Assembly: GCF_019038435.1 (NCBI RefSeq)
Contig: NZ_JAGPOX010000101.1
Coordinates: forward strand, 1-36,821
Source: Nocardia alni
GTDB lineage: Bacteria; Actinomycetota; Actinomycetes; Mycobacteriales; Mycobacteriaceae
Direction of reading: 5' to 3'
Length of the DNA stretch: 36,821 nucleotides
A program made the position numbers and the translations under genes. The notes below the pieces were generated by a model. It searched no databases, was not told the DNA's origin, and saw only the letters and a program-made list of their open reading frames with translations. This document shows positions 15,557 through 24,408 of this stretch, one piece after another (position 1 is the stretch's first letter; each line of letters opens with the position of its first letter).

Positions 15557-16470
15557 TGTTCGCCCCTCCTGCCCCAGCGCATCTGTAAATAGGTCAATAT
15601 CAGCAGGATCGCGAACAGTACCCATGCCAGCGCCGATGCGTAGCCGAGATCGTCGAACTGGAAAGCGTTCTGGAAGAGCATGATCCCGAAGACATAGGTG
15701 CCGGACTCGGGTCCGCCTGCACCGCCGGTCAGTACGTAAGCCTGATCGAATGCTTGAAAGGAGTTGATGATCGAGATCACGAAGACGAATCCGAGCGCGG
15801 GCCGGATCATCGGCACGGTGATCGACAGCAATCGCCGGAGGCCGCCCGCTCCGTCGATCTTCGCGGCCTCGAGCAGCTCCTCCGGAACACCCTGCATAGC
15901 GGCCAGCAGTACCGCTGCGGCGAATGGCACGCTCTTCCAGGTGCTGACCAGGCACAGCGACACCAATGCCCAGTGTGGATCGATCAGCCAGGGTACCGCC
16001 GGGATGCCGAACCATCGCAGAATCGTGTTAAGCACACCGGTATCGGGTTCGAAAAGGTAGCTCCACACGACCGCCATCGCGGCGACCGAGGTCACCAGCG
16101 GCAGGAACATGACGCTGCGAAAGAATCCGATTCCTTTGACCTTCGCGTTCAGTGCCGCGGCGACGGCCACGCTGATCACCACCGTCGGAATCACCGTGGC
16201 GATCGTGAAGATGATCGTATTGACCAGCGCGACGTAGAACATCGGATCACCGGTGAACAGCCGTCTGTAGTTGTCTACCCCGACGAATTTCGGCGCATGA
16301 AAAAGATCCCATCGTTGGAAGCTCAGATACAGCGAGAAGGCCAGCGGGATCAGCATGAATATCAGCACCGCAAGCAGATTCGGCACGATGAACCGGCGTC
16401 CGGCCGTTGCCTTGCGCCGAGCCAGTGCGGATCGCCGCCGCGTCGGCGTCTGCAGGGACGTGTGGGTCAC
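15553..16470 (-). CDS. Sugar-type ABC transporter permease, MalF/UgpA family
   Basis: A 305-residue partner permease of the CUT1 class. The basic N-terminus (TRRRSALARRKATAGRRF) is followed by six hydrophobic segments. The EAA loop is EELLEAAKIDGAGGLRRLLS at residues 198-217. GTG start at 16470 overlaps the stop of the substrate-binding protein (GTGA), and its own stop overlaps the MalG-type gene, so the three products should be made in balance. The substrate cannot be read from the permease; glycerol-phosphate, maltose-type or other oligosaccharides all fit. Confidence 0.9.
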   Translation of the reverse strand: MTHTSLQTPTRRRSALARRKATAGRRFIVPNLLAVLIFMLIPLAFSLYLSFQRWDLFHAPKFVGVDNYRRLFTGDPMFYVALVNTIIFTIATVIPTVVISVAVAAALNAKVKGIGFFRSVMFLPLVTSVAAMAVVWSYLFEPDTGVLNTILRWFGIPAVPWLIDPHWALVSLCLVSTWKSVPFAAAVLLAAMQGVPEELLEAAKIDGAGGLRRLLSITVPMIRPALGFVFVISIINSFQAFDQAYVLTGGAGGPESGTYVFGIMLFQNAFQFDDLGYASALAWVLFAILLILTYLQMRWGRRGEQ

Positions 16471-17777
16471 AGTTGCCCCCTGAGTACATCATCGATATGA
16501 CTTGTCACAGACCCCTTGAAGTAGGTGGCCGGCGCCGCACCCCGCAGGATGTGGTCCGATGCCCGGCTGAAAGCGTCGTCCACTCGCGCCCAGTTGGGGC
16601 TCACGGGAATGGGATTGGAGTTGAATGGCCCGCCCGTCAGCACTCCGAGATTACGAATCCGGCTGTGTGCCTTGGCGAACGCGGGTGAGTTCAGCTGGGA
16701 TTTCAGCACGGGCACGAACAGTCCCGACTCGGACACCGCCTGCTGTCCGACCGGACCGGTCGCGAATTTCACGAACTCCCACGCCTGCTCTTTGCGTGGA
16801 CTCGCCGCGGAGATCCCGATTCCCGTGGTGCCGATATCGGATTTCGCGCCGCTACCGTAGGGGCCGACCGGCAGCGGCATGATGTCGAAATCCAGATCCG
16901 GGGTCGCGAGCATCGCGCTGTACTGCCAATGTCCGGTCAGCACCATCGCGGCCTTACCCTGGGAGAACAGTTCGATCGAGGGTAGTGCTTCGGCGTCACT
17001 GGCGCGCGGTGCGACATGATGTCGCACCGACAGATCCGCATAGAACTGAAACCCCTCGATGAACTCGTCCCCATCGATTCCGGCGCGTTGTGGGTCGATA
17101 GCCGGGATGAACCACTGCCCACCGTTGTTCATCCCGAAGATCGACGCGGAATACCGGGGCACCGGCCAAGCATCGACGAAACCCCATTGGGTGGTATCGC
17201 CGGACCGATCCCGCTTGGTCAAAGCCTGTGCTGCCGACAGGAATTGGTCGAAGGTCCACGCCTTCTCCCAGCTTCCTGGAGGTTCGGGAACACCGGCCTC
17301 CTGAAACAGTTTCCTGTTGTAATACAGAAAGATTCCGGCCCATTGCTCGGGCAGGACGTACTGTCCGCCTCGATAGCGGAACATATCGTAGAGCGCGGGT
17401 TCGCCGTCGTCGCGAATGCGCGCGGCGAAGGTGGGATCGGCGTCGATATAAGGGTTGAGGTTTTCCAGAATGCCCAGTTCCACGAAGTGCGAATAGGATT
17501 CCCACTGCATGATCACGTCCGGGCATTTTCCGCCTGCGGCGTAGGTGAGGATCTGCTGGTTCGGATCCGGGCCCGAAAGCTGCACCTCGACCTTGATATC
17601 CGGCCGCAGCCTGGCGAACGCCTGGATGATCTGCATCCGCACCTTCGCCTCGTCGGGCGCGGCCTGGAAGAAGAACGTCAGCGCGTCCGAGGACGATCCG
17701 CATCCGGCCAGGCTCGGCACGGCCAGCGAGGCGCCCGCGAGCGCGCCGCCGCGGAGTAGATCACGCCGGTTGAGCAT
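16467..17777 (-). CDS. ABC transporter extracellular solute-binding lipoprotein (family 1)
   Basis: A 436-residue substrate-binding protein. Its leader has twin arginines (LNRRDLLRG) and a lipobox, LAGC, with Cys26 as the lipidated residue, so it is probably a Tat-exported lipoprotein anchored outside the membrane. The body has the two-lobe type-1 SBP pattern (GKCPDVIMQWESYSHFVELG; KQEAWEFVK-like region KEQAWEFVKFATGP). ATG at 17777 follows GGGAGGG. It is the first gene of the operon; the minus-strand terminator at 17829-17870 separates it from the P450 pair, so its promoter must lie in the ~50 bp between or within that hairpin region. No ATPase gene accompanies it. Confidence 0.88.
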   Translation of the reverse strand: MLNRRDLLRGGALAGASLAVPSLAGCGSSSDALTFFFQAAPDEAKVRMQIIQAFARLRPDIKVEVQLSGPDPNQQILTYAAGGKCPDVIMQWESYSHFVELGILENLNPYIDADPTFAARIRDDGEPALYDMFRYRGGQYVLPEQWAGIFLYYNRKLFQEAGVPEPPGSWEKAWTFDQFLSAAQALTKRDRSGDTTQWGFVDAWPVPRYSASIFGMNNGGQWFIPAIDPQRAGIDGDEFIEGFQFYADLSVRHHVAPRASDAEALPSIELFSQGKAAMVLTGHWQYSAMLATPDLDFDIMPLPVGPYGSGAKSDIGTTGIGISAASPRKEQAWEFVKFATGPVGQQAVSESGLFVPVLKSQLNSPAFAKAHSRIRNLGVLTGGPFNSNPIPVSPNWARVDDAFSRASDHILRGAAPATYFKGSVTSHIDDVLRGQL

Positions 17778-17828
17778 CGATGCCCTCCCGATTCAGGTGG
17801 GGACGAAACGAGGCTCACCGTAGCCAAA

Positions 17829-17870
17829 CCCCCGTCGTTCCCGCATGCTTTTGGGCGGAAACGACGGGGG
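17829..17870 (-). terminator. Terminator after the P450 pair
   Basis: Arms CCCCCGTCGTTCCCGC (17829-17844) and GCGGAAACGACGGGGG (17855-17870) pair over 16 positions with one mismatch around a 10-base loop. Read on the minus strand it begins eight bases after the P450 stop at 17878 and is followed by TTT, so it fits an intrinsic terminator ending the P450 transcript before the ABC operon. Confidence 0.75.
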
Positions 17871-17877
17871 TGTGGAA

Positions 17878-19107
17878 CTACTGTGGCGCTTGCAGATATA
17901 CCGGCAGTTCGATGTGCCCGTTGGAGATGAAGCTGCCCACATGCGGTAGTGCGCCGGGGTCCGTGGCGAATCGTAGTTCGGGGAATCGGGCGAACAGCGC
18001 GGGCAGCGCGACCGCGGCCTCGAGCCGGGCCAGCGGCGCGCCGAGGCAGTGGTGTGCGCCGTAGCCGAAGGCCAGATGCTGATCCTTGGTGGTGCGTGCG
18101 GGATCGAACTCGTCGGCGGTGTCGCCGTGCACCTTCGGGTCTCGGTTGGCCCCCGCGTAGGAGGCCAGGATCGCCTCCCCCTTGGGGATGGTCAGGTCGC
18201 CGATGACGATGTCCTCCACCGCGTAGCGCAGCGGCAGATGTGCGACGGGGGCCTGGTAGCGCAGCGTCTCCTCGATCACGTCGGACCACGGGATCCGTTC
18301 GGCCAGTACGTCATCGCGCAGCCGCGGCCGGGTCAGCAGGGCGTGGATGGCCTGGTCGAGCAGGTTGACCGTGGTCTCGTGACCGGCGTTGACGATCAGC
18401 ACCAGGGTGCCGACGAGTTCGGCCTCCGACAGTCGTGAGCCGTCCTCCTCACGCGTGCCGATCAGTACGGTGGTGATGTCGTCGGCGGGGTTCTCACGGC
18501 GGTAGGCGACGAGTTCACCGACCAGGCGCAGTATTTCGAGGTAGTTGGCTGTCGACTGCTCGGGCGTGAACGAGCCGTCGAAGAAGCCGTCGACGCAGGC
18601 GTGGATGGCGGCGTCCAGATGATCTGGCACGCCGATCAATTCGCTGATCACCTTGATCGGCACCGGATAGGCGTAGCCGGCCCGCAGATCGGTCACCTCG
18701 CCGCCTGGCGTGGCCGCCAGCATGTCCAGCAGGCCGGTCGCGATCTCCTCGATGCGCGGGCGCAGATCCTGGGTGCGGCGGTTGGTGAAGGCGGGGGACA
18801 CCAGCCGCCGCAGCCGCCGGTGCTCGGGGCCGTAGGCGGTGAACATGTTCTCCGCGATCACCCATGGCAGCAGCGGCCACGCCTCGGTGATCTCGCCGTT
18901 GACGAACGCCGACCAGTGCCGGCGCGGATCCTTCGACACCCGCGGATCGGTCAGCAGGGCGCGCAGGACCGTGGCGTCTGTCACCGACCAGGCCGGAACG
19001 CCGCCGGGCAACTCGACCGGCGTCACCGGGCCGCGTGCGCGGATCCGCGCGGACTCGCCTTGAATGTCGACGCCACTGGTATCCAGGACGATCGGTTCGT
19101 ATGTCAT
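17878..19107 (-). CDS. Cytochrome P450, canonical (CYP154-like context)
   Basis: A 409-residue soluble bacterial P450 monooxygenase. The I-helix oxygen-activation motif AGHETT is at residues 241-246, the K-helix ExxR is Glu280-Thr-Leu-Arg283, and the heme-thiolate loop is FGYGAHHCLG with Cys354. AYGPEHRRLRRLVSPAFTNR near 91-110 is the C-helix region. ATG at 19107 overlaps the upstream P450 stop (ATGA at 19104-19107). In Streptomyces conservons, CYP157 and CYP154 genes form just such pairs, and the upstream partner here is CYP157-like, so CYP154 kinship is likely but not proven. Redox partners are not encoded nearby. Substrate unknown. Confidence 0.88.
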   Translation of the reverse strand: MTYEPIVLDTSGVDIQGESARIRARGPVTPVELPGGVPAWSVTDATVLRALLTDPRVSKDPRRHWSAFVNGEITEAWPLLPWVIAENMFTAYGPEHRRLRRLVSPAFTNRRTQDLRPRIEEIATGLLDMLAATPGGEVTDLRAGYAYPVPIKVISELIGVPDHLDAAIHACVDGFFDGSFTPEQSTANYLEILRLVGELVAYRRENPADDITTVLIGTREEDGSRLSEAELVGTLVLIVNAGHETTVNLLDQAIHALLTRPRLRDDVLAERIPWSDVIEETLRYQAPVAHLPLRYAVEDIVIGDLTIPKGEAILASYAGANRDPKVHGDTADEFDPARTTKDQHLAFGYGAHHCLGAPLARLEAAVALPALFARFPELRFATDPGALPHVGSFISNGHIELPVYLQAPQ

Positions 19108-20417
19108 GACGTACTTCCTCGGAGATTCGACGCGGGAGACTTGGGGAATTCGACCGGCAGCCCGGTCATCGCCCGGTGGAAAGGCCCGGGCCGCCAGGTC
19201 AATTCGTGTTTCGGCACGGTCAGGAACAGGTCGGGCAGCACGTCCAGGAGCTGATCGATCGCCTCCTGTACCACCAGATAGGCCACCGAGCGGGCCGGGC
19301 AGGCGTGCGGCCCGGCGCCCCACGCCAGATGCGAGCGGTTGCCGGTGCGGTCGCCGCCCGCGATCGCGGGGTCGTTGTTGCATCCGGCCAGACTGATCAC
19401 CACCGGCTGGTTCGCGGGCAGCCAGGTGTTGTCGATCAGGAGTGCTTGGCGCGGAAAGGTTATCGAGAAGTTCGCCATCGGCGGATCGTTGAACAGCACC
19501 TCGTCCAGCGCGTCGCGGGTGGACAGGGAACCGCCCAGGAATCCGCCGGCGAACCGCTCGTCGGTGAGCATCAGCAGCAGCGTGTTGGTGATCAGATTGG
19601 TCTGCGGCTCGATCGCCGCGCCGTAGAAGCTGATCAGGTTGCAGAGGATCTCCTCCTCGTCCAGACCCACCGGATGGTGTGTCAGGCGCGAGGTCACGTC
19701 GTCGCAGGGATCGTTGCGGCGCAGCGCGATCAGCTCCAGCAGCGCTTCGCTCAGATGCCGCATGCCCCATGCGGCGTCGACGGTGTCGAACAGCGCGGCC
19801 ATGCCGGCCGCCACCCGCCGGCCCAATTCCGGTGGGCAGCCGACCATTCGGTTGAGCACCTCGAAAACCAGCGGAAAGGCGTACTGCGTCTGGAGATCCG
19901 CCGTCCCCGCCTCGCGGAAACTGTCGATCAGCGGCACGGCGATGCGCTCGACCGTGGCCTGCAGCGCGCGCAGGTCGATTCCGTCGATGGCGGCCACGTA
20001 CGCCTGCCGGTAGCGGGCGTGGGTGAGTCCGGCGTTGCGCAGCGCGTTGGGGTACCACTGCATCATCGGACGCACGGGGCAGTCCTGCGGGATCGAGTCC
20101 TGCCAGCCGCGCGGGTCTGCGGGAAAGTGCCCGGGATCGTTGAGGATTCGCAATGCCGTGCGATAGCCGACGACCAGTGTCGCGGGCACGCCCGGCGACA
20201 GCTCGATCGGCACCAGTGAACCGTGACGACGGCGCATGTCGCGATAGGCGCCGTGCGGGTCGGCGGCGAATTCCGTTGTATCCAACGGTATCCGGGGTCC
20301 GTTGGAGTCGAACGGTGAACCGTGCTGGACGGGACAGGCCGGGAGAGACGACGGCGTGGGCAACACCGCGACTCCCGGCGAGAGTGTCCGAACACGGCCG
20401 GGCCGGGCGGCAACCAC
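19104..20417 (-). CDS. Atypical cytochrome P450, CYP157/CvnE-like, ExxR replaced
   Basis: About 437 residues. The heme loop is WGAGPHACPAR (cysteine at about residue 373), the CPA form known from the CYP157/CvnE family rather than FGxGxHxCxG. The K-helix position reads DEVLFNDPP, so the nearly universal ExxR has Phe in place of Arg; CYP157 enzymes are known to lack this arginine. The I-helix has GAAIEPQTN instead of AGxET. The start is GTG 20417 with GAGGGAGAG upstream; GTG 20366 with GGGAG is an alternative, and the conserved part begins with LPACPV shortly after. It overlaps the canonical P450 downstream by four bases. Role may be catalytic with altered heme pocket, or as a partner of the second P450. 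Confidence 0.8.
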   Translation of the reverse strand: MVAARPGRVRTLSPGVAVLPTPSSLPACPVQHGSPFDSNGPRIPLDTTEFAADPHGAYRDMRRRHGSLVPIELSPGVPATLVVGYRTALRILNDPGHFPADPRGWQDSIPQDCPVRPMMQWYPNALRNAGLTHARYRQAYVAAIDGIDLRALQATVERIAVPLIDSFREAGTADLQTQYAFPLVFEVLNRMVGCPPELGRRVAAGMAALFDTVDAAWGMRHLSEALLELIALRRNDPCDDVTSRLTHHPVGLDEEEILCNLISFYGAAIEPQTNLITNTLLLMLTDERFAGGFLGGSLSTRDALDEVLFNDPPMANFSITFPRQALLIDNTWLPANQPVVISLAGCNNDPAIAGGDRTGNRSHLAWGAGPHACPARSVAYLVVQEAIDQLLDVLPDLFLTVPKHELTWRPGPFHRAMTGLPVEFPKSPASNLRGSTS

Positions 20418-20905
20418 GTGAATCTCTCCCTCACAACCGTTGTAGGACAGGAGGTTCGACGACACCGATCGGACAAGCCCCACCGGTCCCCCCAAACGCG
20501 ACAACAGTCTCAGGATAACAGTTCTGCCGCGAACTCCGTCGGTGCCAACTCATTTCGGCGACCGCGACACCCATGGAATGGCTGGAGAAGTGCGGTACGA
20601 CGCGACCGAATTCCCGATCCGAGATCTCCCGTAATGTCGCGTCGAGCCGGTCGGCCCGGATGGCTGCACGGGCAGATGAATTGCTTCGGCCATCGCGTGG
20701 ATCTGTGCATCGTGGCTGGTGGTGGCCGTTTACCGGACGGGCATCGCGAATTCATCGGATCATTCCGCGTCGGATTACCGAATGTACTTTTCCAGCTGCG
20801 ACTGTTCCAGTACAGGGCTATTCGGTGACCGGTCCGCCTATGCGCGGACCTCGACCATCCGCGGTGAATTTCATGACCCCTATACGAAATTCGGGAGCCA
20901 GAAGC
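20418..20905. other. Divergent intergenic region between P450 pair and phospholipase C
   Basis: A 488-bp stretch without a credible gene; open frames here lack ribosome sites and family similarity. It must hold the promoters of the P450 pair (leftward) and of the phospholipase (rightward). The only structure I found is a 7-bp inverted repeat GAATTTC (20867-20873) / GAAATTC (20886-20892), just before the phospholipase ribosome site, with a 12-base spacer; it could be an operator in the 5' leader. Confidence 0.4.
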
Positions 20906-23044
20906 ATGAACCGTACATCCGGCACCACCAGGCGAACTGTCCTCGGCGGCATGATGGCCGCCGCCGGACTGGCAGGTATCGGCGAGCTGCCCGCGTGTGC
21001 CGCGCCGAGCCGCGGGGGCCTCGCCGATGTCGAGCATGTGGTGATCCTGATGCAGGAGAACCGGTCGTTCGATCATTATTTCGGCACCATGGCCGGGGTT
21101 CGCGGATTCGGTGACCGGACTGCGGTGCGGTTGTCCCCCGGTGCCGCCGGGCCGGTGATCTCCGGAAGTGGTTCGGGCAGTGCGAGGTTCGCGGGTCTCG
21201 ATGCGGGCAGCGCCGTGCCGGGCGCCGCGGGGCGGGCGTCGGTGTTCGCCCAGCCCGATACGTCCAGCGGCGTCGGCTATCGGCTGCCGTTCCGGATCGA
21301 TACCGGTGCGGTGGACGGACAGGACATGGCCGACCTGCCGCACGACTGGACGACGACCCATCGGGCCTGGGCCGGCGGCGCCTACGACGGCTGGGCGCCG
21401 GCCAAGTCGCCCATGACGATGGGCTATTTCACCGAGGCCGATATCCCGTTCCACCGGGCACTGGCCGGCTCGTTCACCCTGTGCGACAACTACTACTGCT
21501 CGATCCTGGGGCCGACGACGCCGAATCGGCTCTACCACTGGACCGGAACCATCGATCCCGGCGGCATCATGGGCGGTCCCGCGACCGACAATCCACCGGA
21601 CTACAAGCCGGTGTTCCGCTGGACCACCTATCCCGAACGCCTGCAGCAGGCGGGCATCTCGTGGCAGATCTACGCCAACGACGTCATCGGTGACGACTCG
21701 ACCAAGCCGTTCCTCGGCGATTACGGCGACAACCCGCTGTGGCTGTTCCACGCCTACCACGACGCGCTGAACTCTTCGGATCCGAAGGTGCGGCAACTGG
21801 CGCAGCGGGCCAACGTCACCGGAGGCTGGCCCGCCGAAGGAACACAGGACGGCGGGAACATCGATTACGTTCTGCAGCAGTTCATCACCGCGTGCGAGAC
21901 CAACTCCCTGCCCAAGGTGTCGTGGATCGTGGCGCCCTACGGCTACTGCGAACATCCGGCCGCGCGACCGGTGGATGGCGAGGCGTATGTCGAGCGGGTG
22001 CTGAAGGCGTTGTGGGGCAACCAGGATCTGTGGCGCTCGACCGTGGTGTTCATCAACTACGACGAGAACGACGGGCTGTTCGATCACGTGGTGCCCCCGA
22101 CCGCACCGGCCGGGACCGCGGGTGAGGAACTGCCGCTGAACCAGAGTGGGATCGGCGTCCCGGTTGCGCAGGGTGCGGGACCGCTGGCCCCGATCGGGCT
22201 CGGCCCCCGGGTGCCTATGCTGGTGATCTCACCGTGGAGTCGCGGCGGATGGGTCAATTCCCAGGTGTTCGATCACACCTCGGTGCTGCGGTTTCTCGAA
22301 CAATGGACCGGTGTGCGCGAACCGAATATCTCCGACTGGCGGCGCGCGGTCTGCGGTGATCTGATGAGCTGCTTCGATTTCAGCCACGCCGACACCAGCA
22401 TTCCGGCGCTTCCCGCCGCGAATGCCCTTCGCGCGCAGGCCGATCAGACACAGTCCAAACTTCCCGCGCCATACCCTCCGGCGAATCAGTCCATGCCACA
22501 GCAGGATCCGGGCTCAGCCAAGGCTCGGCCGCTGCCGTATCAGCCGGTCGTCTGGGCGGAGGTCGGCGCGGGGAACCTGACCGTGCACCTGGCCAACCGT
22601 GGGAAGGAGGCGGTGGCGTTCCAGGCGTATTCCTATGGTGCGCAGACGGCGGTCACCCAGATCGTCGTCTCCGGCGGCGGTGCGACCGATCAGCCGATCA
22701 CCTATTCCGGACGGTACGACCTCGCGGTCCACGGCCCGAACGGATTCCTGTTCGCCGCGGCCGGCGGGCCGGAGACTGCGGGGATCGCGGTGTCGGCGGC
22801 ACTGGGCGGGACCGCCGATCGGCCCGCCCTCGTGCTGACGGTGCGGAACTCCACGTCCGCGACGGCCGCCTTCGTCGTCGGCGGCAAGGATCGGTTCACG
22901 GTCGACCCCGGCGCGTCGCATGTGGTGGCGGTGCCGACCTCGGACGGGTGGTACGACCTCACCCTGGCAGGCGCCTCCGACAACGCCTGGTCCCGCCGGT
23001 TCGCCGGTCACCTGGAGAACGGAAAGCCGAGCCGGACGGCGTGA
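20906..23044 (+). CDS. Tat-exported phospholipase C (phosphoesterase family)
   Basis: A 712-residue bacterial phospholipase C of the PlcA/B/C-PlcH class, which cleaves phosphatidylcholine or sphingomyelin outside the cell. The leader has a Tat motif, TTRRTVLGG (residues 7-15), before the hydrophobic core. The phosphoesterase domain carries ENRSFDHYFGT (51-61), CDNYYCSILGPTTPNRLYHW, NYDENDGLFDHV and PMLVISPWSRGGWVNS. Two small beta-rich C-terminal domains (DUF756 type) span about 540-625 and 628-706. ATG 20906 is chosen over an open frame reaching back to 20573 because it has GGGAG at 20893-20897 and starts the Tat leader. Mycobacterial and Pseudomonas homologues are virulence-associated; the role here (phosphate scavenging or host membrane attack) is inference. 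Confidence 0.92.
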   Translation: MNRTSGTTRRTVLGGMMAAAGLAGIGELPACAAPSRGGLADVEHVVILMQENRSFDHYFGTMAGVRGFGDRTAVRLSPGAAGPVISGSGSGSARFAGLDAGSAVPGAAGRASVFAQPDTSSGVGYRLPFRIDTGAVDGQDMADLPHDWTTTHRAWAGGAYDGWAPAKSPMTMGYFTEADIPFHRALAGSFTLCDNYYCSILGPTTPNRLYHWTGTIDPGGIMGGPATDNPPDYKPVFRWTTYPERLQQAGISWQIYANDVIGDDSTKPFLGDYGDNPLWLFHAYHDALNSSDPKVRQLAQRANVTGGWPAEGTQDGGNIDYVLQQFITACETNSLPKVSWIVAPYGYCEHPAARPVDGEAYVERVLKALWGNQDLWRSTVVFINYDENDGLFDHVVPPTAPAGTAGEELPLNQSGIGVPVAQGAGPLAPIGLGPRVPMLVISPWSRGGWVNSQVFDHTSVLRFLEQWTGVREPNISDWRRAVCGDLMSCFDFSHADTSIPALPAANALRAQADQTQSKLPAPYPPANQSMPQQDPGSAKARPLPYQPVVWAEVGAGNLTVHLANRGKEAVAFQAYSYGAQTAVTQIVVSGGGATDQPITYSGRYDLAVHGPNGFLFAAAGGPETAGIAVSAALGGTADRPALVLTVRNSTSATAAFVVGGKDRFTVDPGASHVVAVPTSDGWYDLTLAGASDNAWSRRFAGHLENGKPSRTA

Positions 23045-23158
23045 CGCGGGCGGGTGCGCCGAGCGGCGCGCCCTGCGAGCCCGGGCCGGTAGGCAGTGCG
23101 GGCGTCCGGTTCGGCGGTGCCTGCCGGGCGGTCGACCGGCATCAGGCAGGATAGGGGC

Positions 23159-23959
23159 GTGATCGGTAATCGTAACCAGTCCGCTCCCGCGCCCGACCGC
23201 GCGATTCGCCCGCCGTCACCGCATCCGTCGGGTGCCCGGCCACCGGCGATTCCGGCGGAATTCGTGCCCCGGCACGTCGCGCTGGTGATGGACGGCAACG
23301 GACGGTGGGCGCAGGAGCGGGGGTTGCCGCGCACCGCCGGGCACGAGCAGGGCGAGGCGGTGCTCATGGACACCGTCGAGGGCTGTATCGAGATCGGCGT
23401 CAAATGGCTTTCGGCCTATGCCTTTTCGACCGAGAACTGGAAGCGCAGCCCCGACGAGGTGCGCTTCCTGATGGGCTTCAACCGTGACGTGATCCGCCGC
23501 CGCCGCGACGAGATGCACGAGATGGGCGTGCGAGTGCGGTGGGCCGGGCGCCGGCCGCGGTTGTGGCGCAGCGTGATCAATGAATTGGAGGTCGCCGAGG
23601 AGTTGACCAAGGACAACACGGTGATGACCCTGACCATGTGCGTCAACTACGGTGGTCGCGCCGAAATCGTCGATGCCGTACGGGAAATCGCGCGGCGCGC
23701 GGCGGCCGGTGAGCTGAATCCGGAGCGGATCACCGAGGCTACCTTCGGCAGGTATCTGGACGAGCCGGATATGCCGGACGTGGACGTGTTCCTGCGGCCC
23801 TCGGGTGAGCTGCGCAGTTCCAACTTCCTGATCTGGCAATCGGCGTACGCCGAATTCGTGTACCAGAACACGCTGTTCCCGGACTTCGACCGCCGCAATC
23901 TGTGGGATGCGTGCCTGGAATACGCCAAGCGGGACCGCCGATTCGGAGGTGTGAAGTGA
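23159..23959 (+). CDS. uppS: Polyprenyl (decaprenyl-type) diphosphate synthase UppS
   Basis: A 266-residue cis-prenyltransferase making the lipid carrier for peptidoglycan and arabinogalactan assembly. Motifs: HVALVMDGNGRWA with the catalytic Asp45, AFSTENWKRS, and the C-terminal LRPSGELRSSNFLIWQSAYA. GTG at 23159 is chosen, with AGGATAGGGG just upstream; about 35 Pro/Arg-rich residues precede the core. It corresponds to M. tuberculosis Rv2361c, a decaprenyl diphosphate synthase, so C50 product is likely here too. GGAGGTG near its end serves the next gene, whose GTG overlaps the uppS stop. Confidence 0.93.
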   Translation: MIGNRNQSAPAPDRAIRPPSPHPSGARPPAIPAEFVPRHVALVMDGNGRWAQERGLPRTAGHEQGEAVLMDTVEGCIEIGVKWLSAYAFSTENWKRSPDEVRFLMGFNRDVIRRRRDEMHEMGVRVRWAGRRPRLWRSVINELEVAEELTKDNTVMTLTMCVNYGGRAEIVDAVREIARRAAAGELNPERITEATFGRYLDEPDMPDVDVFLRPSGELRSSNFLIWQSAYAEFVYQNTLFPDFDRRNLWDACLEYAKRDRRFGGVK

Positions 23960-24390
23960 GCGAATCCACGAATGAATCGGATTCGGGTACAACCGAATCC
24001 GCGATAGATCTACAGGTCAAGGCCGGAGCATGTCTGGCGCACTACGGCGCGGTGGATGTGCGGGTCGAGGGCGCCACGCTCGCGTTCGAGTACGAGGGCT
24101 CGCTGTGCTCACTGCGTGCGGTGACGTTGGCCCCCGGCCTGGACGTGCTCACCCTCACCCTGGTGCTGGCCTGGGATCGCCCGCTCAAACCCCAGTTGCA
24201 CAAGCGCGTCGCCGAGCGCAACAGCGCCTTGCAGTTCGGCTCGCTCAGCGTCATCGGCCACGACAAACTGGCCGACGTGATCATGCGCTACACGTTCCCG
24301 GCCGCGGGTCTGGAGGACGAGGCGATGGCGACGATGTTGCTGCTGGTGCTGTCGGGTGCGAGCCGGGCGCGTCAAGGTTTGCTGCCCTGA
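23956..24390 (+). CDS. Conserved protein of the uppS partner family (YbjN-like fold possible)
   Basis: A 144-residue cytosolic protein starting at GTG 23956 (GTGA overlap with uppS, Shine-Dalgarno GGAGGTG at 23945-23951). After an acidic Ser/Thr-rich start comes a compact alpha/beta pattern (DLQVKAGACLAHYGAVDVRV; LADVIMRYTFPAAGLEDEAM) that resembles YbjN/type III chaperone-like sensory proteins. Position matches Rv2360c, an uncharacterised gene after uppS in mycobacteria. Translational coupling to uppS suggests a related role, but none is known to me. Confidence 0.7.
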   Translation: MSESTNESDSGTTESAIDLQVKAGACLAHYGAVDVRVEGATLAFEYEGSLCSLRAVTLAPGLDVLTLTLVLAWDRPLKPQLHKRVAERNSALQFGSLSVIGHDKLADVIMRYTFPAAGLEDEAMATMLLLVLSGASRARQGLLP

Positions 24391-24408
24391 GTGCGGAAAC
24401 CTGCCGAT

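Noticed and set aside
20573..20905. N-terminal extension of the phospholipase frame by 111 codons
   Set aside because: It would bury the Tat signal inside the protein; the ATG at 20906 with GGGAG upstream is better.
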